Assembly: GCA_017962175.1 (NCBI GenBank)
Contig: JAGCVU010000205.1
Span: forward strand, 1 to 64,000
Direction: 5' to 3'
Length of the DNA: 64,000 nucleotides
Source: Bacteroidales bacterium
GTDB lineage: Bacteria; Bacteroidota; Bacteroidia; Bacteroidales; UBA3824
The translations under genes and the position numbers were made by a program. Below, piece after piece: positions 59,252 to 64,000 of the stretch; position 1 is the first letter of the stretch, and the number at the start of each line of letters is the position of its first letter. The notes below the pieces were generated by a model. That model saw only the letters and a program-made list of their open reading frames with translations. It did not search any database and was not told the DNA's origin.

Positions 59252-59872
59252 CTAATACATTATATAATCCTTATATTTTGATTCATCCACATCTTTCCAG
59301 AGGAGTTTGCCCATTTTACAGATTCTGCCCATTAGGGTGATAATATTGTTTGCCAATGAGATACGACTTTCGCTGTCGATTTTGCGTTCGGAATTGAGTC
59401 TTTGAAGCAATTCCACTTGAGTTTTAAAATCGTTGATAAGTCCGTTTAAAGTACCTGTAAGTGTAGCCGACACTCCCATAGAACAAAGATTAATGCTAAA
59501 ACTCTGTATCTGACGCATTCCATCAAGGAAAACAGCATCAGTAACATTGTGCACCTTTATATTTTTAAGTAGATGATAAATATCAGTTTGCTGTTTTCCA
59601 AGAATTTCAAGACGGAGTTGAATAATACGTATCTGTTTGATAATCTCTTTTTTAATGGTCTTTCGTTTGTCGGTTAGGGCAGCAATCTCTTTCAAAATTC
59701 CACGGTCGGGATTCATTCTCATAAAATCGGCGTTCATTTCGGTAAGGTTTTTGAGCATATCGGAGGTGAAACCAATGCCGGTAAGTCGCGACAAATCGCG
59801 CTCACACGCCGCTGAGAGCTTTAAGGCTCGGTTTATAAGTTGCTGTTGGCTAAAACAAAAGTTGCGTTTCAT
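59252..59872 (-). CDS. Uncharacterised helical protein
   Basis: 206 residues, almost fully helical (LINRALKLSAACERDLSRL, ERKIDSESRISLANNIITLMGRICKMGKLLWKDVDESK). No signal peptide and no known motif. Single gene in an AT-rich region between radA and accA. The ~295 bp after its start (59873-60167) shows only the accA promoter. Confidence 0.6.
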   Translation of the reverse strand: MKRNFCFSQQQLINRALKLSAACERDLSRLTGIGFTSDMLKNLTEMNADFMRMNPDRGILKEIAALTDKRKTIKKEIIKQIRIIQLRLEILGKQQTDIYHLLKNIKVHNVTDAVFLDGMRQIQSFSINLCSMGVSATLTGTLNGLINDFKTQVELLQRLNSERKIDSESRISLANNIITLMGRICKMGKLLWKDVDESKYKDYIMY

Positions 59873-60100
59873 AACACTTAGTTTTGGCCATAAAGTTAAA
59901 CAACAATTACGAATTTACAAAAAAAATTTACAAATACGGCAAATCCACTAAACGACTTGCTAAAAAGAATAGCAAAATATAAAAATTGTTTAGCATAATA
60001 TTATAAAAGATAAATAACATAGAAATATATTATAAAAACAACAATTATTAGCAATTGTATTATAAAAGAATATAGCAACTAAATTGCCTAAAAAATTTCG

Positions 60101-60128
60101 TTGTTTTTACCGATTTTTATTAATTTTG
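60101..60128 (+). promoter_or_regulatory. Promoter for accA
   Basis: TTG (60101-60103) and TAATTTTG (60121-60128) with a 17-bp spacer, 40 bp before the ATG at 60168. Confidence 0.5.
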
Positions 60129-60167
60129 CACACCAACACAAAAAGTAAATTATTAAAAAGAAAATAT

Positions 60168-61121
60168 ATGCAACTGCTTGAATTTGAACAACCAATACAG
60201 GAATTAGAAAACCAGTTGGCAAAAGCCAAGGAGATTAAGGAGGCAGGATCTGTCGACATCGACAAAACCATCACCGACTTGCAAAACAAAATAGAAACTA
60301 CCCGTAAGGAGATTTACGAAAATCTCACTCCGTGGCAGAGGGTTCAAGTTTCAAGACATCCCGAACGTCCATACACTTTGGCATACATCAATGCTATTTG
60401 CGACGACTTCATCGAACTGCACGGCGACCGTCAAATCAAAGACGACACCGATATGGTAGGCGGATGGGGAACTATCGGCAATCAGAGCATTATGTTTATT
60501 GGTCAGCAAAAGGGTGTCAACACCAAAATGCGTCAATACCGCAACTTTGGTATGGCAAATCCCGAAGGCTACCGCAAGGCTCTCCGTCTTATGCGCATGG
60601 CAGAAAAATTCAACAAACCTATTGTAACATTTATAGATACTCCCGGTGCATACCCCGGTGCTGAAGCTGAAGAACGCGGACAGGCTGAAGCCATTGCTCG
60701 CAACATATACGAAATGTTTCGTATCAAAGTGCCTATCATATGCATAGTTATCGGCGAAGGTGCTTCGGGCGGTGCTATAGGCATAGGCGTTGGCGACAAA
60801 GTTTTCATGCTCGAAAACACTTGGTATTCGGTAATTGCGCCCGAATCTTGTTCAAGCATTCTTTGGCGTAGTTGGGATTTCAAACGCGACGCCGCTGAAG
60901 CTCTCAAACTGTCGGCTGAGGATATGTTTAAAAACAAACTCATCGACGGCATTATCAAAGAACCATTGGGCGGAGCTCACAACAATCCCGACGAAATATT
61001 CAAGACAGTAAAACGCACTATAATCGAAAATCTCGAAGCACTTAAAAAATTACCTACAGAGCAACTTCTAAAAGAGCGTCTCGATAAATTCGCCGGAATG
61101 GGCGTATTTTGTGAAAACTAA
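60168..61121 (+). CDS. accA: Acetyl-CoA carboxylase carboxyltransferase subunit alpha
   Basis: Transfers the carboxyl group from biotin-BCCP to acetyl-CoA to form malonyl-CoA. About 317 residues from the ATG at 60168; the frame extends to 60084, but the promoter lies inside that part. Signatures: [88 protein letters not shown]. Length is normal. Followed after about 16 bp by dnaB, with no clear terminator. Confidence 0.96.
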   Translation: MQLLEFEQPIQELENQLAKAKEIKEAGSVDIDKTITDLQNKIETTRKEIYENLTPWQRVQVSRHPERPYTLAYINAICDDFIELHGDRQIKDDTDMVGGWGTIGNQSIMFIGQQKGVNTKMRQYRNFGMANPEGYRKALRLMRMAEKFNKPIVTFIDTPGAYPGAEAEERGQAEAIARNIYEMFRIKVPIICIVIGEGASGGAIGIGVGDKVFMLENTWYSVIAPESCSSILWRSWDFKRDAAEALKLSAEDMFKNKLIDGIIKEPLGGAHNNPDEIFKTVKRTIIENLEALKKLPTEQLLKERLDKFAGMGVFCEN

Positions 61122-61137
61122 TTATTAAAACTGCGCA

Positions 61138-62733
61138 ATGCCATCTTTCAACAATCAAGGTTCGAAAAAGAAACAGCAGGACATCATTGACATCAACGCC
61201 CAATACGGACGCAAGCCACCCGAGGCTGAAGAACTCGAAGGCTTGGTGCTCGGTGCTATAATGCTCGAGAAGGGTTCCGAAATTGAGGTGATGAACATTC
61301 TCAAGCCCGAAAGTTTCTATTCCGACAAACACCGAAAAATATTTGAGGTAATTGTTCAGTTATCTACCGAACATTTGCCCATAGATATTTATACCGTAAG
61401 CGAGCGACTCAGAGCCAAAGGTGACTTAGAAGACATTGGCGGCGCATACTACATTGCATCGCTTACCGAACGCGTAGGTAGTGCAGCTCACTTAGAGTTT
61501 CACGCACGAATCATTGCGCAAAAATACATTCAACGCGAACTTATAAAGGTAGCCTCCGAAATCGAAAACAAAGCTTACGACCTTAGTAGCGATGTTGACG
61601 ACCTTCTGAATTTTTCGGAGAAAAAAATCTTCGACCTCGCCTACGGCAATATAAAAAACGACACTCAGAGCATGGATCAAGTGCTCAAAGAGGCGATGGC
61701 GCAGTTAGAGGAGGCAAGCAAACGCACCGACGGTCTCAGCGGCGTGCCGTCAGGTTTTACATCGCTCGACCGCATTACACAAGGATGGCAACGAAGCGAT
61801 ATGATTGTGGTAGCAGCGCGTCCGTCAATGGGTAAAACGGCGTTTGTGCTGTCGATGGCTCGCAATATGACTGTTTACCACAAAGTGCCGGTGGCAATAT
61901 TTTCATTGGAAATGTCGGCTGTGCAGTTGGTAAACCGTTTAATTGTGTCAGAAACAGAGTTACCGGCCGACAAAATCCGCACCGGCAAACTCGAGGATTA
62001 TGAATGGATACAGCTTGAAAGCAAAATCAAAAACCTCGAAGGTGCACCATTATATATCGACGACACAGCAGGTATTTCGCTTTTTGAACTACGTGCCAAA
62101 TGTCGCCGCTTAAAAATGCAGCACAATATAGAAATGGTAATAATTGACTACCTGCAACTTATGACTGGTCCGCCCGAAGTACGAGGCAACCGTGAGCAGG
62201 AGGTTTCCACCATTTCGCGTGGTATCAAAGCCATTGCCAAAGAGCTGAACATACCAATTATAGCACTTTCGCAGTTGAGCCGTCAGGTAGAAATGCGTGC
62301 CGGCGACAAGCGTCCTCAGTTGAGCGACCTTCGTGAATCCGGTGCTATAGAGCAGGATGCCGATATTGTATGCTTTATTCACCGCCCCGAAAAGTTCGGC
62401 ATTATGCAGGACGAGGAAGGCAATTCTACACAAGGTCTCGGACAAATTATCATTGCAAAACACCGTAATGGTGCTTTGGAAGATGTTAACCTAAGATTCC
62501 GTGCCGAATTTGCTCGATTTGAAGAACAAGATTCTGGAGGTCTCTTAACATCTGACGACACAGGAATTACATTTGGAAGTAAAATAAACGGCGGCTCATC
62601 ACCTGCCAACGACCCGATGGCAGGAATACCTATGATGCCCGGAATGCCAGATATAGGCGGATACGACCCATATGCTCCACCTGCTCAAAACTATGGTTCG
62701 CCAATGCCAAACAATGGCGACGTACCATTCTAA
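61138..62733 (+). CDS. dnaB: Replicative DNA helicase DnaB
   Basis: Hexameric 5'-3' helicase of the replication fork. 531 residues: N-terminal helical domain (EELEGLVLGAIMLEKGSEIEVMNIL), linker, RecA-like C-terminal domain with Walker A ARPSMGKT (VVAARPSMGKTAFVL), AIFSLEMSA, MVIIDYLQL (Walker B) and SQLSRQVE. The C-terminus has an extra Gly/Pro/Asn-rich tail of about 40 residues, a common feature in Bacteroidota. No intein. Confidence 0.97.
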   Translation: MPSFNNQGSKKKQQDIIDINAQYGRKPPEAEELEGLVLGAIMLEKGSEIEVMNILKPESFYSDKHRKIFEVIVQLSTEHLPIDIYTVSERLRAKGDLEDIGGAYYIASLTERVGSAAHLEFHARIIAQKYIQRELIKVASEIENKAYDLSSDVDDLLNFSEKKIFDLAYGNIKNDTQSMDQVLKEAMAQLEEASKRTDGLSGVPSGFTSLDRITQGWQRSDMIVVAARPSMGKTAFVLSMARNMTVYHKVPVAIFSLEMSAVQLVNRLIVSETELPADKIRTGKLEDYEWIQLESKIKNLEGAPLYIDDTAGISLFELRAKCRRLKMQHNIEMVIIDYLQLMTGPPEVRGNREQEVSTISRGIKAIAKELNIPIIALSQLSRQVEMRAGDKRPQLSDLRESGAIEQDADIVCFIHRPEKFGIMQDEEGNSTQGLGQIIIAKHRNGALEDVNLRFRAEFARFEEQDSGGLLTSDDTGITFGSKINGGSSPANDPMAGIPMMPGMPDIGGYDPYAPPAQNYGSPMPNNGDVPF

Positions 62734-62747
62734 ATACTTTTTGTAAT

Positions 62748-64000
62748 ATGAAAATTATTGCCGCCATATTATTGTTAATAGTTTCGGCACTACCATCTGC
62801 TGCAATGAAAATTCTCATTCCGATGGACGAGTCGCAAACCAACCATCTCAAAGCATATGGCGTTACCTACACCATATTGGAGGCAGGATATACGGCAGAA
62901 TGGCTACTCAATTATCGTGGAGGCAGTTTTCTTACCGACTACACCGATCAAATAGCCACAATATGCCGTGTGCGCAACGTTAGTTTTCAGCAAATTCCCG
63001 ACGCTGCAGCCGACAATATTTTGGCTCAAATATCACGCAATGATGTTAATATGGAGCATATCAAATTAGAAAAAGCTCCAAAAATCGCAGTCTACGCACC
63101 CAAAACCTACAAACCGTGGGACGATGCCGTGATGCTTGTGCTCACCTACGCCGAAATACCTTACACAGTAGTTTACGACGAGGAGATTCTCACAGGCGAA
63201 CTATCTAAATACGATTGGCTACACGTTCACCACGAGGATTTTACAGGTCAGTTTGGCAAATTTTACGCATCGTACAAAAACGTACCGTGGTACAAAAATC
63301 AAGTGATTGAGTTCAACGCATTGGCACAAAAAATGGGCTACACAAAGGTATCAAAACTAAAACTTGCCGTAGCTAAAACCATAAAGCAGTTTGTAGAAAA
63401 CGGAGGATTTATGTTTGCAATGTGCAGTGCCACCGATAGTTTCGACATTGCACTTGCTGCCGAAAACACCGATATTTGTCAATCAATGTTTGATGGCGAC
63501 CCGATTGACCCCAACTGTCAATCAAAACTCGATTATTCTGCCACATTTGCATTCAAAGATTTCAAACTTGAATTAAACCCCAACGTGTACGAATACAGCG
63601 ACATAGACGCCACCACCACTCGACGGGTACAAAAAGAAAACGATATTTTCACACTATTCGATTTTTCTGCCAAATGGGACCCTGTACCCACTATGCTCTG
63701 TCAAAACCACGAAAACATTATTGATGGATTCATGGGGCAAACCACATCGTACCGCAAAGAAGTTTTGAAAAGTTCGGTATTGATTATGGGCGAAAACAAA
63801 GCTGCCAACGAAGCTCGCTACATACACGGTGAATACGGCAAAGGCACTTGGACATGGTACGGCGGACACGACCCCGAAGATTACCTTCACTACGTAGGCG
63901 ACCCTCCTACCGACCTTGATTTACATCCAAATTCTCCGGGATACAGACTGATTCTCAACAATGTACTTTTTCCTGCGGCGAAAAAGAAGAAGATGAAGAC
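62748..64000 (+). CDS. Secreted protein, 'asparagine synthetase B' annotation group (partial)
   Basis: At least 417 residues; the frame has no stop to the window end. The N-terminus MKIIAAILLLIVSALPSAAM is a signal peptide, then KILIPMDESQTNHLKAYGVTY and EWLLNYRGGSFL, typical of Bacteroidota proteins often called asparagine synthetase B by automated annotation. There is no glutamine amidotransferase Cys2 motif after the start, so the name is not supported. Probably a periplasmic protein with alternating aromatic strands. Begins 14 bp after dnaB. Confidence 0.75.
   Translation, partial: MKIIAAILLLIVSALPSAAMKILIPMDESQTNHLKAYGVTYTILEAGYTAEWLLNYRGGSFLTDYTDQIATICRVRNVSFQQIPDAAADNILAQISRNDVNMEHIKLEKAPKIAVYAPKTYKPWDDAVMLVLTYAEIPYTVVYDEEILTGELSKYDWLHVHHEDFTGQFGKFYASYKNVPWYKNQVIEFNALAQKMGYTKVSKLKLAVAKTIKQFVENGGFMFAMCSATDSFDIALAAENTDICQSMFDGDPIDPNCQSKLDYSATFAFKDFKLELNPNVYEYSDIDATTTRRVQKENDIFTLFDFSAKWDPVPTMLCQNHENIIDGFMGQTTSYRKEVLKSSVLIMGENKAANEARYIHGEYGKGTWTWYGGHDPEDYLHYVGDPPTDLDLHPNSPGYRLILNNVLFPAAKKKKMK

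Noticed and set aside
62748-64000. Asparagine synthetase B function for the last gene
   Set aside because: It has a signal peptide and no N-terminal catalytic Cys or ATP-pyrophosphatase motif in the visible part.

Overview
The window is a chromosome segment of a member of the Bacteroidales (Bacteroidota) carrying one Mu-like transposable prophage. The evidence is: promoters of the TTTG / TAnnTTTG type instead of -35/-10 boxes, weak or absent Shine-Dalgarno sequences, a rplM-rpsI-rpsB block, lipoproteins with an early Cys, and phage proteins of the kind seen in Mu-like phages of gut Bacteroidales. No genus can be named from the sequence alone.

Host left flank (1-11.8 kb): ribosomal protein genes (rpsB partial, rpsI, rplM), pncB, a DUF2752 / GYF-CD225 membrane pair, hom, a lipoprotein, fabG, ftsX, the GDP-fucose genes gmd and fcl, an M23 peptidase and dxr. 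At 11.8-13.27 kb lies a two-gene minus-strand cassette: an ABC-type AAA ATPase coupled to a small protein with a nuclease-like WDY...EIH pattern, a candidate defence pair with its own promoter.

Mu-like prophage (about 13.5-42.9 kb): a repressor with palindromic operators and a divergent early promoter; a MuA-like DDE transposase (D281, D357, E389), a MuB-like ATPase, a second P-loop ATPase and a run of small early genes including a DUF3164 protein. A minus-strand late block holds terminase small and large subunits, a gp36-like protein, the portal, a MuF head protein, a holin-like protein, the tape measure protein and a gpG-like protein. A plus-strand late block holds protease/scaffold, capsid, sheath, tube, a chaperone with a -1 frameshift site, baseplate genes and two tail fibre genes. 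Cargo stands out: an AT-rich cassette (25.26-27.2 kb) made of a dinD homologue, a very acidic 66-residue protein and a foreign C-terminal domain on the MuF protein (candidate polymorphic toxin tip, GNAT-like), and a secreted protein with VDHNPDL repeats among the tail genes.

Defence locus right of the prophage (42.95-47.98 kb): a minus-strand operon with its own promoter. The first gene encodes a two-TM SLATT/DUF4231-like protein with long coiled coils. The second encodes a 933-residue TIR - STAND NTPase - helical - FGE-like protein. The likely logic is that the FGE-like C-terminus senses, the STAND core switches, TIR acts on NAD or makes a signal, and the SLATT protein is a membrane effector. 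I consider this the best candidate for an undescribed system here. Without the prophage, this operon and the AAA/nuclease-like pair would lie side by side on one strand, so the phage may have inserted into a defence island. The exact phage ends were not resolved and the operon could instead be phage cargo.

Host right flank (48.0-64.0 kb): a THUMP RNA methyltransferase, a small lipoprotein, a secreted Lys-rich protein, rbfA, a SAM methyltransferase, a LolC/E-type permease, a large Ig-like lipoprotein, radA, accA, dnaB and the start of a secreted protein that runs off the window.
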